NCBI GenBank assembly: GCA_963712465.1 | Contig: CAVQHY010000003.1 | Coordinates: 1 to 64,000 of the forward strand | Reading direction: 5' to 3' | DNA from: CAVQHY01 sp963712465 | GTDB taxonomy: Bacteria; Actinomycetota; Thermoleophilia; Gaiellales; Gaiellaceae | Length of the DNA stretch: 64,000 nt | In this document: piece by piece, positions 1 through 8,668 of the stretch | Position numbering within the stretch: position 1 is the first letter of the stretch | How the letters are laid out: every line of letters starts with the position of its first letter | The notes under the pieces: generated by a model | Databases searched by the model: none | Told to the model about the DNA's origin: nothing | What the model saw: only the letters and a program-made list of their open reading frames with translations | Position numbers and translations under genes: made by a program

Positions 1-687
1 GCCAGGGCCCGGACCGAACGAAGCAACGGGAGACGGCGATGTGATGGACTGGGCCGTCGCCCGCAGAACGTACCGCCTGCTGCGTACGTCGTCGGCGACG
101 ACGCCGAGAACGTCGACGCCGAGCACCGATGCGACCTCGGCGGCGGCAGCGCCTGCTTCTCCCACGAGGACGAGGCGCACCGCTCCCTCGTCGTTCAAGG
201 CCGTGATCCGCTCGGCGACGGCGTTGATGTCCTCCAAGTGAGGCCGCAGGACGACCAGCACGAGGCTGGCCTCGAGCCACGGGCATGGCAGGTGAACCGG
301 CGCAGCCGGCCAACGTCGGCGACGACATCGTGGGCCGGGAGCGACTCGAGGAGCGCGCCGAGGCGGACGACTGTGCGCAGCGCCGCCTGGCACTGATCAG
401 CCGAGGAGTGCGCCACGACAACAGGAACGGGGTCGTTGGCGCCCGGCGCCGCCAGGGCCTGTGCCGCCGGCCGAGATCGTCGGCGCAGAGCGCTTCCGGC
501 CCCCACGCCGAGCTCCGTGAGCGACGGCCGGTGCCCGAGTCCGAACCGGGCGGCCAGCACGCCGCCGTCGGGATCGGCCTCGACGAGGAACGGCGAACGG
601 CCCGGCCGAGCCCACGTCGCCGCCAACGCCACCGCCAGCGTCGTGGCCCCGGGCCGCGCGCACCGATCCGACGGCGACGAGGCTCAT
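1..687 (-). CDS. TadZ/CpaE-like ParA-type ATPase, partial and frameshifted
   Basis: This is the N-terminal part of a MinD/ParA-like protein that runs off the left edge. Its start ATG at 687 overlaps the stop of the cpaB-like gene upstream (ATGA), as in Tad-pilus operons. Readable pieces are MSLVAVGSV, then in another frame a stretch containing ATTLAVALAATWAR, then FLVEADPDGG, which resembles the Walker B region of TadZ/MinD proteins. A later piece contains LVLVGEAGAAAAEVASVLGV. Frame changes are needed near 650 and near 265. The Walker A is degenerate or hidden at the first frameshift. Family role, if correct: polar localisation of Flp/Tad pilus assembly. The frameshifts look like sequence errors because the residues on both sides stay in register with the family. 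Confidence 0.55.
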
Positions 688-1369
688 GCCGCCCCCGGGA
701 CGAGCGCCCAGTGCCAGCGCCTTGGCGGCCGCCGCCGATGCCACGGGCGCGGCGGCGGCGTCGGGGACGAGGAGCGACACGATCCAGGTGCCCGTCGCGC
801 TCGTCCAGCGGGCGGACCTCGAAGACGGTGGCCGCGTGAGCACCGAACCCTCGGCGTCGGCGTCGCCGGCCGACGGTGCCGTGGTGCGGATGGCGTCGAC
901 GACCTGGCCCGGCCGGAGGCCGAACGTGGCGAACTGGCCGGGGACGAGCGCCGCCGCCACGACCGTCGAGCCCGGCGGGACGGCCGGCCGGGCCACGAAG
1001 AGGCCGGGTGACACGAGCGTGCCAGCCGCCAGGTCGGCGGTGGCGACCCGGCCCACGACACGGTCGGTGTCCGTGGCGGGGACGTGGGCCACCGACGACC
1101 CCACCTGCACGGGGCCAGCCGTCAGGGCATCGGCCGGGACGACCTCCCGCGCGGACCGACCGGGCCAGCACCAGCGCCAGCTCCGTGCGGGTCGTCGATG
1201 CGTGCCACAGCACGACGCCCAGGCCGAACACCAGCACGACCACGACACCGATCACGAGCTCTGACACCCGTGACCGCCGCTTCACCCTGCCTGTCTCGAC
1301 CCGCACGACGGGTCTGGCCCCCGTGTCGCGCCGGCCGCCCACCGAGGGTCGATCGATCCTCGCCGCCAT
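684..1369 (-). CDS. CpaB/SAF-domain pilus assembly protein, frameshifted
   Basis: ATG at 1369 follows a GGAGG ribosome-binding site. The protein opens with a basic segment, one membrane helix (VIGVVVVLVFGLGVVLW) and then a SAF domain: EVVPADALTAGPVQVG, ATADLAAGTLVSPGLF and FATFGLRPGQVVDAIR. This is the layout of RcpC/CpaB-type proteins of Tad pilus systems, which sit in the cytoplasmic membrane and face outward. Frame changes are needed near 1150, 845, 780 and 700. The natural end is ALVPGAA at 684, overlapping the next gene by 4 bases. With the tadZ-like neighbour it indicates a Tad pilus locus extending left of the window. Confidence 0.55.
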
Positions 1370-1562
1370 CACATCCTCCGCCGTCTCCGTCCATGTCCGC
1401 CCGGACAAGAGGCCGGCGACGCTAGGTCGGCGACGCGAACGTCGCCAAGCGGTTCCCCGCGAATGGGCCGGATGGCCGCACCCCGGTGGCGGCGGCCCGC
1501 AGGTGGCCGCAGGTGGCCCGCCGGTGGCCCGCCGGCGGCCGATCGGCCGTAGCCTGGGGCCC

Positions 1563-2528
1563 GTGACCTCGATGGCGACCACCCTGCGGTCGAACGACCT
1601 GTGCTGGTGCGCGCAGTGGCCGGAAGCTACAAGCGGTGCCACAAGCCGCTCGAGGGGCGCTCTGCCCGGCGAGGTCAGCCCGATGCGCACCGTACCGGCG
1701 TCGATCGCGCCCGCCCTACGCCGACGACGGCATCCCTGTCCGCCGCCCCGAGCCCGCGGGTGAAATCGCCCGAGACCATCGAACGGATGCGCCACGCCGG
1801 CCATGTCGCCGCCGAGGTGTTGCGCCTCGCCGGCGAGGCGGTCCGACCCGGCATCACCACCGACGAGATCGACGCCTACGTCCACGAGCTCTGTATCGAG
1901 CGAGGCGCCTACCCCAGCCCGCTCAACTACAACCACTTCCCCAAGAGCGTGTGCACCTCGGTGAACGAGATCATCTGCCACGGCATCCCCGACAGCCGAG
2001 CGCTCCAGGACGGGGAGATCGTCAACCTCGACGTCACCACCTACATCGGCGGCGTGCACGGTGACACCAACGCCACGTTCCTCGTCGGCGACGTCGACCG
2101 GGAGAGCCGCCAGCTCGTCCGGGTCACCGAGGAGTGCATGTGGAAGGGCATCGAGGCCGTCCGCGTCGGCCGGCGTGTCCGACATCGGTCGGGCCATCGA
2201 GGACCACGCCAAGAAGCACCACTACGGCGTGGTGCGGGCGTTCATCGGCCACGGCATCGGTGAGCAGTTCCACACCGACCTGCAGATCCTCCACTACTAC
2301 GACGCGCGGGCGAGCGACATCATGCGGCCGGGCATGACGTTCACCATCGAGCCGATGATCACGCTCGGCTCGTGGAAGCACGTCATGTGGCCCGACGGCT
2401 GGACGGCCGTCACCTCCGACGGCCGGCGCACGGCGCAGTTCGAGCACACGGTGCTCGTCACCGACGACGGCGCCGACGTGCTGACGGGCGGCGACGGTGC
2501 CGTGTCGCCGAGGGCGCCGTGGGCCTGA
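1563..2528 (+). CDS. map: Type I methionine aminopeptidase with N-terminal SEC-C zinc motif, frameshifted
   Basis: It removes the initiator methionine from new proteins in the cytoplasm. The GTG at 1563 sits 7 bases after TAGCCT (1550-1555), a leaderless-type start. The N-terminus NDLCWC, then YKRCHKPLEGR in another frame, is a SEC-C type zinc/ribosome-binding motif seen on some actinobacterial MetAPs. The catalytic part holds the metal ligands in NLDVTTYIGGVHGDTNATF, FIGHGIGEQFH and FTIEPMI, followed by the final E in QFEHTVLV. Frame changes are needed near 1605 to 1750 and near 2165. Family length is about 280 to 300 residues, which fits. The identification is secure; the broken frame is probably technical. 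Confidence 0.8.
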
Positions 2529-2912
2529 GCCGCGAGCAGAAGCAGGAGTTCGTCCGACAGAACCATCGGGCCGTCCTGGTCACGCGACGCGCCGACGGGC
2601 GGCTGCAGACGTCGCCGATCGTGTGCGGCCTCCACGAGGACGGTCGGGTGGCGATCAGCGTCACGGAGGACAGAGCCAAGACGAAGAACCTGCGGCGCGA
2701 CCCGCGCGCCACCTGTGCGTGATGAACGACGGCTTCTTCGGCCCGTGGGTGCAGATCGACGGCACCACCGAGGTCGTGCCCACGGCCGACGCCATCGAGG
2801 GCCTCGTCGCGCTGTACCGGCAGGTCGGCGGTGAGCATCCCGACTGGGACGACTACCGGGCCGCCATGGAGCGCGACCGCGCGGTCTGTTGCTCATCTCG
2901 ATCGACGAGTGA
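2519..2912 (+). CDS. PPOX-class F420-dependent flavin/deazaflavin enzyme, frameshifted
   Basis: Short split-barrel protein of about 131 residues, starting at GTG 2519 inside the last codons of map. Readable text: LSREQKQEFVRQNHRAVLV, RRADGRLQTSPI, VAISVTEDRAKTKNL, then in another frame GFFGPWVQIDGTTEVV and DWDDYRAAMERDRAV. This pattern (TxRxDGxxxxSP, followed by TxxRxKxxNLxRDPR) is typical of the actinobacterial PPOX-class F420 proteins, which reduce small substrates with F420H2. Frame changes are needed near 2715 and 2887. Its 3' end overlaps the convergent methylase gene by about 20 bases. The substrate cannot be told from sequence. Confidence 0.6.
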
Positions 2913-3660
2913 GCCGGGCGCGCCACCAGCCGTAGAGGTCCGTGCCGTAGGCGACGTCCATGAGTCGGGCGCACGCATCGACGTCACCGGTCGCCAAGGC
3001 GGCGGCGGCGTCGTCCCAGGGGCGAGGCGGGAGCGGCAGCGTGAGCACCTGTGCCGCGCTGAGCTTGATGGCGGTGGCGGTGAGACCGGCGCCCAGATAG
3101 GTGGCGGCGGCCCAGGCCGACGCGACCGGCGCGGTCAGCACGGCGCCGATCCGCCGCACAGGTCGTCGGGTGCGCGGGCACGACCGTGACCCACCGGTAC
3201 CGACGGGAGCCACGCACCGTCGGCGTCGACGGCGGCTTCGAGCACCGGCGTCTGCGTGGCGAGGAGCACCTTGGGCACGAGCCGGGCGTCGGCCGCACGC
3301 CCGCAGGCTCGGTGGAAGGGCGGCGAGGTCGACGCGGGGGAGCGGCAAAACGCCGGCGGGCGAAGCGAGCCGGGCGCTCGCCCCACGCCGAGCGGCCGGG
3401 ATCGATCAAGCCGGACGTCACGAGCGCCGGGCCGTCCCGGTCGTCGCCGACGTGGGGGACGAGGCCGTAGTACTGGTCACGGAAGTCGGCGGTGGCGGTC
3501 GCCAGGTCGGCCAGCGTGTTGCGGGCGTCGGTGCCACCGGGGACGCCGGCGACGTCGGCCACGAGGTGGCCCCACGTCGGGCGGGAGGCCAGGTCGCGGC
3601 CGTCACGCTCGGGCGAGTTGTCTACGTCAAACGGCACACCCGCGAGGCCAAGGTCGGGTT
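2893..3660 (-). CDS. C-terminal end of an N-6 DNA methylase-like protein, truncated and frameshifted
   Basis: Only the C-terminal target-recognition part is present. Text such as ALVTSGLIDPGRSAWG, then PRVDLAALPPSLRAW, RLVPKVLLATQTPVLEAAV, LGAGLTATAIKLSAAQVL and LYGWWRARL resembles the region after the NPPY catalytic core in stand-alone N-6 adenine methylases. The catalytic core itself (DPACGxG, NPPY) would lie upstream, beyond about 3640, where the sequence instead changes to an unrelated gene on the other strand. Several frame changes are needed between 3100 and 3420. The abrupt loss of the first half is one of the two signs of a chimeric join. Family assignment is moderate. Confidence 0.45.
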
Positions 3661-4599
3661 CTGAGCCTCGAGGTCGGGATCGTCGGCCTTCCGAACGCCG
3701 GTAAGACTACGCTGTTCAACGCGCTCACCCGTGCGGGCGCCGAGATCACGGCGTACGCGACGGTTTCCGACAAGGCGAACGTCGGGATGGCCCCGATCGC
3801 GGACGAGCGGCTCGACCAGGTCGCCGCGGTCGTGCAGGCGAAGAAGACCACCCCGGCCGCGATCCGCGTGGTCGACGTACCCGGGACCGGGGCCGCCCTG
3901 CTCGGGAACCTGCGGCAGACGGACGCGATCCTCGCCGTCCTCGACGGCTTCTCGCCCCAGGCCGATCCCGCCGGCGACCTCGAGCGGCTCCGCCTCGAGC
4001 TGCTCGTCGCAGACGCCGATCACGTCGAGCGCCGGCTCGAGCGCGTGGCCAAGGAGGCCAAGTCGGGCGACCAGAGGAAGAAGGCGGAGCTGGCCGAGGT
4101 GGAGGCGATCCGTACCCACGTCGACGCGGGGCACTTGCTCGCCGACTGGCCAGGCGAGCTCCCGGCCGAGCTGGAGCCGCTGACGACGAAGCCGCTCCTC
4201 GCGGTCGAGAACGGCCCGGGCGGGATCGACCTGAAGCTCGAAGCCGAGCTCGCCGAGCTCGACCCCGACGAAGGCGCGCAGTTTCGCGACGGGCCGTCGG
4301 CGCTCGACGACGTGGTGCGACGTCTCTTCGACGAGCTCGACCTCGTCCAGTTCTTCACCGCCGGGGAGAAGGAGACGCGCTCGTGGACGCTTCGTCGGGG
4401 CAAGACGGCGCTCGACGCGGCGGAGACGATCCACTCCGACATCGCGCGCGGCTTCATCCGGTGCGAGGTGATCCGCTGGGACGACCTCGTGCGCGCCGGC
4501 TCCCACGCCGAGGCGGCGAGACAGGGACTTCAGCGGCTCGAGGGAAAGACGTACGCCGTCGAGGACGGGGACGTGCTGAACGTCCGCTTCAACATCTGA
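3661..4599 (+). CDS. YchF/Obg-related GTPase, short variant
   Basis: P-loop GTPase/ATPase of the OLA1/YchF group, 312 residues from CTG 3661. The first residues SLEVGIVGLPNAGKTTLFNAL carry the G1 loop. The C-terminal TGS-like end is clear: VQFFTAGEKETRSWTLRRG, IHSDIARGFIRCEVI, EGKTYAVEDGDVLNVRF. The family is usually near 360 residues. Here the switch region after VVDVPGTGA is shortened (the usual DIAGLVKGA stretch is missing) and the usual NxxE specificity motif reads ENGPGG, so this is a divergent member and perhaps a second paralogue. The codon where Met is expected is CTG; with the join just upstream, the true ATG or GTG may have been lost. Translation-linked role inferred from family only. 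Confidence 0.8.
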   Translation: MSLEVGIVGLPNAGKTTLFNALTRAGAEITAYATVSDKANVGMAPIADERLDQVAAVVQAKKTTPAAIRVVDVPGTGAALLGNLRQTDAILAVLDGFSPQADPAGDLERLRLELLVADADHVERRLERVAKEAKSGDQRKKAELAEVEAIRTHVDAGHLLADWPGELPAELEPLTTKPLLAVENGPGGIDLKLEAELAELDPDEGAQFRDGPSALDDVVRRLFDELDLVQFFTAGEKETRSWTLRRGKTALDAAETIHSDIARGFIRCEVIRWDDLVRAGSHAEAARQGLQRLEGKTYAVEDGDVLNVRFNI

Positions 4600-4671
4600 C
4601 CCTACTGTCAGAGCTCCGCCGGCGAGACCACGTATCCGAGGCGATCGGCGCGGCGGCGCAGGAGCGGCGGC

Positions 4672-5085
4672 CTAGGGCTCCGGCTGCGGTTCCTGCAGCG
4701 CCGCGACATGCTGGAGAAGCTTCCAGGCGATCTCGCCGTCGCCCTGGACGAACGCCCGGAACTCCCAGATCGTCATCACGAGCGTGTGCAGGTCGGTCTC
4801 CGCCGTGACTGTGGCGGTCCTGACGCGGTCGCCCATGAGGGCGATCTCGCCGAAGTGGTCGCCGGCCCCGAGCACGCCGACGTCCTTGCCGTCGACCGAG
4901 ATTTGCGCCTTGCCGTCGGTGATGACGAAAAACCCGATCCCGCGTTCGTCGCCCTGCTTGACGACGACGGTTCCCGCCGGGAAGACGCGCTCGGTGAAGT
5001 CCTTCGCGAGCCGCTGGAGGTCCTTCCGCTCGAGTCCCGAGAGCAGCGGGACGCGTTCGAGGGCTTCGACGGCGTCGACTGGCAT
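4672..5085 (-). CDS. Stand-alone cyclic nucleotide-binding domain protein
   Basis: A 137-residue Crp-type sensor domain with no DNA-binding helix-turn-helix. The order is a short helix (VEALERVPLLSGLERKDLQ), the beta-roll (FPAGTVVVKQGDERGIGFF) and the phosphate-binding cassette FGEIALMGDRVRTATV. This cassette keeps the Glu and the Arg that normally hold the cyclic phosphate. The ATG at 5085 is chosen because TAGGAT (5098-5093) lies 7 bases before it, like other starts here; a longer start at 5121 is possible but less likely. Such single domains often report cAMP to a partner, but no partner is encoded next to it. It ends in a proline/glutamate tail. Confidence 0.8.
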   Translation of the reverse strand: MPVDAVEALERVPLLSGLERKDLQRLAKDFTERVFPAGTVVVKQGDERGIGFFVITDGKAQISVDGKDVGVLGAGDHFGEIALMGDRVRTATVTAETDLHTLVMTIWEFRAFVQGDGEIAWKLLQHVAALQEPQPEP

Positions 5086-5095
5086 GGGCGCGATC

Positions 5096-5185
5096 CTACT
5101 CCGAACGGCCGTTTTTGCCAACGAGCCGGTAGTACCGCACGCTCCTGAGGATGACGCGCGGCTCGAGGACGAGCAGCCGCTTCAC
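5096..5185 (-). CDS. Possible 29-residue basic peptide coupled to the HD gene
   Basis: GTG at 5185 overlaps the TGA of the HD-domain gene (GTGA), the classic geometry for translational coupling. The peptide is rich in Arg, Leu, Val and Tyr (VKRLLVLEPRVILRSVRYYR at the start) and ends at TAG 5096, just before the promoter box of the next gene. No family is recognised. It could be a real small protein or a chance frame. Confidence 0.3.
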   Translation of the reverse strand: MKRLLVLEPRVILRSVRYYRLVGKNGRSE

Positions 5186-6054
5186 GGCGCGCTGGCTGTG
5201 GAGCGCCTTGCGTCCGCTTGCTCCACGGGGCGAGTGGCCGCCGTCGCGTCGAGCTGGTTCGCGTGGTAGAGCACCGCGGCCTCGGCCGTCCTGGCTGCCC
5301 GCACGTCGTGGTGGGAGGCAATCGCGTGCAAAAGCTCCGCGAGCACCTCCGGCTCGAGATCCCCCGCGCGCTCCTCGAGCAGGCGCAAGCCGAGGTGGAC
5401 ATGGCCGAGGAGCCTCCCTTCCGGGGTCGGCTGAAAGAGCGGGCCGCGGTCGAGCTCGCGCGTACGGCCGACGTCGTGGAGGAGCGCTGCCGCCAACAGA
5501 AGGTCGGCGCGGAGGCGCGGATGAAGCTGTGCGGTCTCGCGGCAGATCGTCGCGACGCCGACGGTGTGCTCGAGCAGGCCGCCGGCATACGAGTGATGGC
5601 CGTCGGGAGTGGCCGGCAGGAGGCGCAGACGAGCCCGGAGCGCCTCGTCGGCGACCACTCTTCCGACCATTGCGGCGAGGCCCGGGTGCGTGAGCTCGGC
5701 CGCGAGGAACTCGAGGAAGCCGTCGAGCTCGTCGAGGTCGCGACGCGACGCCGGCGCGAGCGTCGCCGGGTCGACCTCGGCCGCCTCGAGCGAGCGCACC
5801 TCGAGCTGGAGCCTGTCGCGGAAGCGCTCGACCCGCCCGAGCACGCGCACCGCGTCGCCCTCGCCGAAGCGGCTGTCGAGGAGGTCGACGTCGCTCCAGA
5901 CCCGCGCGTCGATTTTCCCGCTTCGGTCGACGAGCTCGAGAGCGAGGTACGGGCTTCCGCCCCGCGTCCTCAGCCGCTGCTTGCGGGCGACCGCGTAGAC
6001 GCCCTCGATGACCCGGTCCTCCTGGAGCTCGGCGATGGAGAGGACGGCCGCCAC
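5182..6054 (-). CDS. OB-fold plus HD-domain phosphohydrolase (YhaM-like 3'-5' exoribonuclease family)
   Basis: 290 residues. Residues 10 to 95 form an OB-fold nucleic-acid-binding domain (VWSDVDLLDSRFGEGDAVRV). Residues 140 to 260 form an HD domain with metal ligands in HHSYAGGLLEHTVGV, LLHDVGRT, GHVHLG and ASHHD. This combination is typical of the YhaM/CBF1 group of 3'-5' exoribonucleases acting on RNA or single-stranded DNA. GTG 6054 is used as start because TAGACT (6066-6061) lies 6 bases upstream. The last 25 residues are low-complexity. The gene diverges from the DUF1015 gene with about 40 bases between them. Confidence 0.8.
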   Translation of the reverse strand: MAAVLSIAELQEDRVIEGVYAVARKQRLRTRGGSPYLALELVDRSGKIDARVWSDVDLLDSRFGEGDAVRVLGRVERFRDRLQLEVRSLEAAEVDPATLAPASRRDLDELDGFLEFLAAELTHPGLAAMVGRVVADEALRARLRLLPATPDGHHSYAGGLLEHTVGVATICRETAQLHPRLRADLLLAAALLHDVGRTRELDRGPLFQPTPEGRLLGHVHLGLRLLEERAGDLEPEVLAELLHAIASHHDVRAARTAEAAVLYHANQLDATAATRPVEQADARRSTASAP

Positions 6055-6097
6055 AGCAGAAGTCTAGGCTCAGAGGGCGATGGTACGCTGGCTCCCG
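6055..6097. promoter_or_regulatory. Divergent promoters, HD gene and DUF1015 gene
   Basis: On the minus strand TAGACT at 6066-6061 lies 6 bases before GTG 6054. On the plus strand TACGCT at 6084-6089 lies 8 bases before ATG 6098. Neither gene has a Shine-Dalgarno site, so both mRNAs are probably leaderless. Confidence 0.5.
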
Positions 6098-7231
6098 ATG
6101 CCGCTCGTCAAGCCGTTTCGCGCGCTCCGGTACGACCCTGCCGTCACCGGGCCGCTCGACGCTATCGTGTCGCCTCCCTATGACGTGATCGACCCCGATG
6201 GCCTGGCCGCTCTCGCACGGCGCAGCCCGTACAACGTCGTCAAGCTGATCCGGCCCCACGAGCCGGAGCTGGCCGCCGAGCGCCTCGCCGCCTGGAAACA
6301 CGAGGGGGCGTTGGTGCGCGAAGAGCGTCCGGCGGTCTGGATTCTCGAGGAGGACTTCACCGGCCCGGACGGCGTCGATCGAACCCGTCGCGGGCTCGTC
6401 GCGCGGGTGCGGCTCGAGCGCTCCACGGCGGGGCGGATCCTGCCGCACGAGCGGACGTTCTCCGAGCCCAAGGAGGCCCGTCTGCGGCTCCTCGGCGCGC
6501 TCGAGACGAAGCCGTCGCCGATCTTCATGCTGCACGAGGGCGAGGCGCCTCCACCGCATCACGATCGCGCTCCCGACCTCGAGGCCACGCTCGACGGCGT
6601 CCGCTCGCGGCTCTGGCGGATCGACGACCCGGCTGCGATCGAGCGCGCGATCGCCGGAGTGCACGGCGTCCTCATCATCGCCGACGGACATCACCGCTAC
6701 GAGGCCGCGCTTGAGCTCCACGAGGAGCGGGGGACGGAGGAGACCGGCTTCGTGCTCGCGGTGCTCGTCTCGACCCGCGATCCGGGCCTGCAGGTGTTCC
6801 CGACCCATCGAGTCGTCTCGGGCGCGGCACCGTCCGTGAACGGCGGGCTGACGCTGACGAGCCTCGAGGGCGATGCGACCGCCGTCATCGGTCGGCTCGA
6901 GCGGGTTCCGCGCGATCAGCCCGCCTTCGTCTTGCTCACGCGCGACGGCGCCGTCCTCGCGGTCGCGCCGGCAACCGGGGCGCAGCTCGACTCGCTCGAC
7001 ACCGAGCTCGTCGATCGGCTCGGGCTGACGGGGGTGACGTTCACGCCGAGCGCGATCGAGGCCGCGGATGCGGTCGCCCAGGGCAGAGCGGCCGCCGCTC
7101 TGCTCGTGCGGGCGCCGACCATGGAGCAGATCGAGGCGTTCGCCGCCGCGGGCCGCACGATGCCGCAGAAGTCGACGTACTTCTACCCCAAGCTCACGAG
7201 CGGCCTGCTCTTCTCGCCGCTCGACGAATGA
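6098..7231 (+). CDS. DUF1015 family protein
   Basis: 377 residues, starting MPLVKPFRALRYD, the usual beginning of this family. Other family landmarks are VSPPYDVID, NVVKLIRP, ILPHERTFSEPKEARL and IADGHHRYEAAL near residue 190. The DGHHR piece resembles the nucleotide-binding motif of ParB/sulfiredoxin-type folds, and some members of related families phosphorylate free serine. The function here is unproven. The stop overlaps the start of the next gene by 4 bases (ATGA), so the two are co-translated. ATG 6098 is preferred over 6080 because of the promoter box at 6084-6089. Confidence 0.8.
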   Translation: MPLVKPFRALRYDPAVTGPLDAIVSPPYDVIDPDGLAALARRSPYNVVKLIRPHEPELAAERLAAWKHEGALVREERPAVWILEEDFTGPDGVDRTRRGLVARVRLERSTAGRILPHERTFSEPKEARLRLLGALETKPSPIFMLHEGEAPPPHHDRAPDLEATLDGVRSRLWRIDDPAAIERAIAGVHGVLIIADGHHRYEAALELHEERGTEETGFVLAVLVSTRDPGLQVFPTHRVVSGAAPSVNGGLTLTSLEGDATAVIGRLERVPRDQPAFVLLTRDGAVLAVAPATGAQLDSLDTELVDRLGLTGVTFTPSAIEAADAVAQGRAAAALLVRAPTMEQIEAFAAAGRTMPQKSTYFYPKLTSGLLFSPLDE

Positions 7232-8070
7232 TCGACTGGCTCGGAGTGTGCCGCGACGCCTCGGCCGGCGTGGTGCGTGCGCTCGAGGGCCTGCCGACGC
7301 GGCTCGAACGTGAGCCGGGGGTCGGCGCCGGCGAGGGGGGCGACGAGACGACCGCGGTCGACGAGGCGGCCGAGCGGGCGGTGATCGAGCGCCTCGAGCG
7401 CCTCGCGGACGACGGACACGGTTTCACCCTCGTGTCGGAGGAGGTCGGCGAGCGCGTGTACGGGGACGGCGCGAGCTCTCTTCGCGTCGTGGTCGACCCG
7501 ATCGACGGCAGCGTCAACGCGAAGCGCGTGATCCCGTTCTTCGCGCTGTCGATCGCGGTCGCTGAAGGCCCGACCATGGACGATGTCTTCTTCGGGTACG
7601 TGCGCGACCTGGGCTCGGGTGAGGAGTGGACGGCGGAGCGCGGCGGCGGCGCCAGCTTGAACGGGAAGCTCGTCGGCGGGCCGGGGCCGAAGGAGCGGAT
7701 CGAGCTGCTCTCGCTCGAGGCGACCCTGACCGACTACGTTGCGGCGTGCGTCGGCGAGTTCGCCGGGCTCGCGGAGCGCCTCCGGATCGTGGGCTCTCTC
7801 GCCCTGTCGCTCTGTCATCTCGCCGCCGGTCGCTTCGACGCGGTCGTGTCGCTCAAGCCGGCGCGGTCGGTCGACATCGCGGCGGCCCAGCTTCTCGTTC
7901 GCGAGCAGGGCATCCCGATCGGGCTGCCGGAGGACGGTCCGTTCGGCGAGGCGCTGCTGGATCTCGCCGGCCGCTCGCGGGTCGTCTCGGCCGCGACGGA
8001 GGAGCTCTGCGACGAGCTCTTCGAAGCGCTCAGGGCCGGGCTGCCACTCGAGCGAGTAGCGCGGTCTTGA
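7228..8070 (+). CDS. Inositol monophosphatase family protein
   Basis: Mg-dependent sugar or inositol phosphate phosphatase, 280 residues, cytoplasmic. Metal-site motifs are present in order: VSEE near residue 71, VVDPIDGSVNAKR near 88 to 100, and VDIAAAQLLV near 210 (the usual WDxAAG site, with Trp replaced by Val and Gly by Ala). Residue D in SVDIA is kept. Substrate may be inositol phosphate, fructose bisphosphate or another sugar phosphate. It is coupled to the DUF1015 gene by a 4-base overlap, so the two may act in one pathway. Confidence 0.85.
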   Translation: MIDWLGVCRDASAGVVRALEGLPTRLEREPGVGAGEGGDETTAVDEAAERAVIERLERLADDGHGFTLVSEEVGERVYGDGASSLRVVVDPIDGSVNAKRVIPFFALSIAVAEGPTMDDVFFGYVRDLGSGEEWTAERGGGASLNGKLVGGPGPKERIELLSLEATLTDYVAACVGEFAGLAERLRIVGSLALSLCHLAAGRFDAVVSLKPARSVDIAAAQLLVREQGIPIGLPEDGPFGEALLDLAGRSRVVSAATEELCDELFEALRAGLPLERVARS

Positions 8071-8632
8071 CCGCCGGCCACTCGGCGTCGATCACGCTGT
8101 AGTACGCGGAGTCGCGAAGCTCGCCGTCGCGCACGAGCATGTGCCGTCGGAAGATGCCCTCGAACTGGGCGGGAATCGCCGCGAGTGCGGCGCGCGACCG
8201 GGTGTTGAGGGCGTCGGTCTTGAACTCGACCCGCATGCAGCCGAGCCGCTCGAACGCGTGCTCGAGCAGCAGGAGCTTCGCCTCGGTGTTCGCGCCCGTT
8301 CCCCAGCTCTCGCGCGACATCCAGGTGTAGCCGATCTCGAGACCGCGGTGCTCCGGGCGCAGCGTGAGGTAGCTCGACGATCCGATCGGCCGACCGCTGC
8401 CGGCGTCCAGCACCGCGAAGGGCACGCGCGTGCCGGCTTCCGCCTCTCGCAGCGCGGTCGCCAGCCACGCATGAAAGGCTTCGGTGCTTTCGCCCGAGCG
8501 AGCGTGCATCCACTGCCAGACCTCAGGATCGCGTGCCGCTTCCCAGAGCCCCGGCTCATGGCTCCGGTCGAGCGGCTCGAGGACGACGAGCCGTCCCTCG
8601 AGGCGCGCCCCGAAGCGGCCCCTGTCGTTCAC
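8030..8632 (-). CDS. GNAT family N-acetyltransferase (RimJ/RimL-like)
   Basis: About 200 residues. LEGRLVVLEPLDRSHEPGLW begins the domain, followed by PIGSSSYLTLRPEHRGLEIG and WGTGANTEAKLLLLEHAFE, the acetyl-CoA-binding loop and helix of RimJ-type enzymes, then RVEFKTDALNTRSRAAL and EGIFRRHMLVRDG. Such enzymes acetylate protein N-termini or small amines; the substrate is unknown. Start is GTG 8632 or GTG 8638. The 3' end overlaps the convergent phosphatase gene by 41 bases. Divergent from the hydrolase gene. Confidence 0.8.
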   Translation of the reverse strand: MNDRGRFGARLEGRLVVLEPLDRSHEPGLWEAARDPEVWQWMHARSGESTEAFHAWLATALREAEAGTRVPFAVLDAGSGRPIGSSSYLTLRPEHRGLEIGYTWMSRESWGTGANTEAKLLLLEHAFERLGCMRVEFKTDALNTRSRAALAAIPAQFEGIFRRHMLVRDGELRDSAYYSVIDAEWPAVKTALLARVAARP

Positions 8633-8668
8633 GTCCACGCACTCGACGCCGCGTTTATCATCGACCCG

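Noticed and set aside
8141..8668. N-terminal extension of the alpha/beta hydrolase on the plus strand
   Set aside because: It would lie over the GNAT gene on the other strand, whose text is clearly conserved. The promoter box at 8656-8661 supports the TTG start at 8669.
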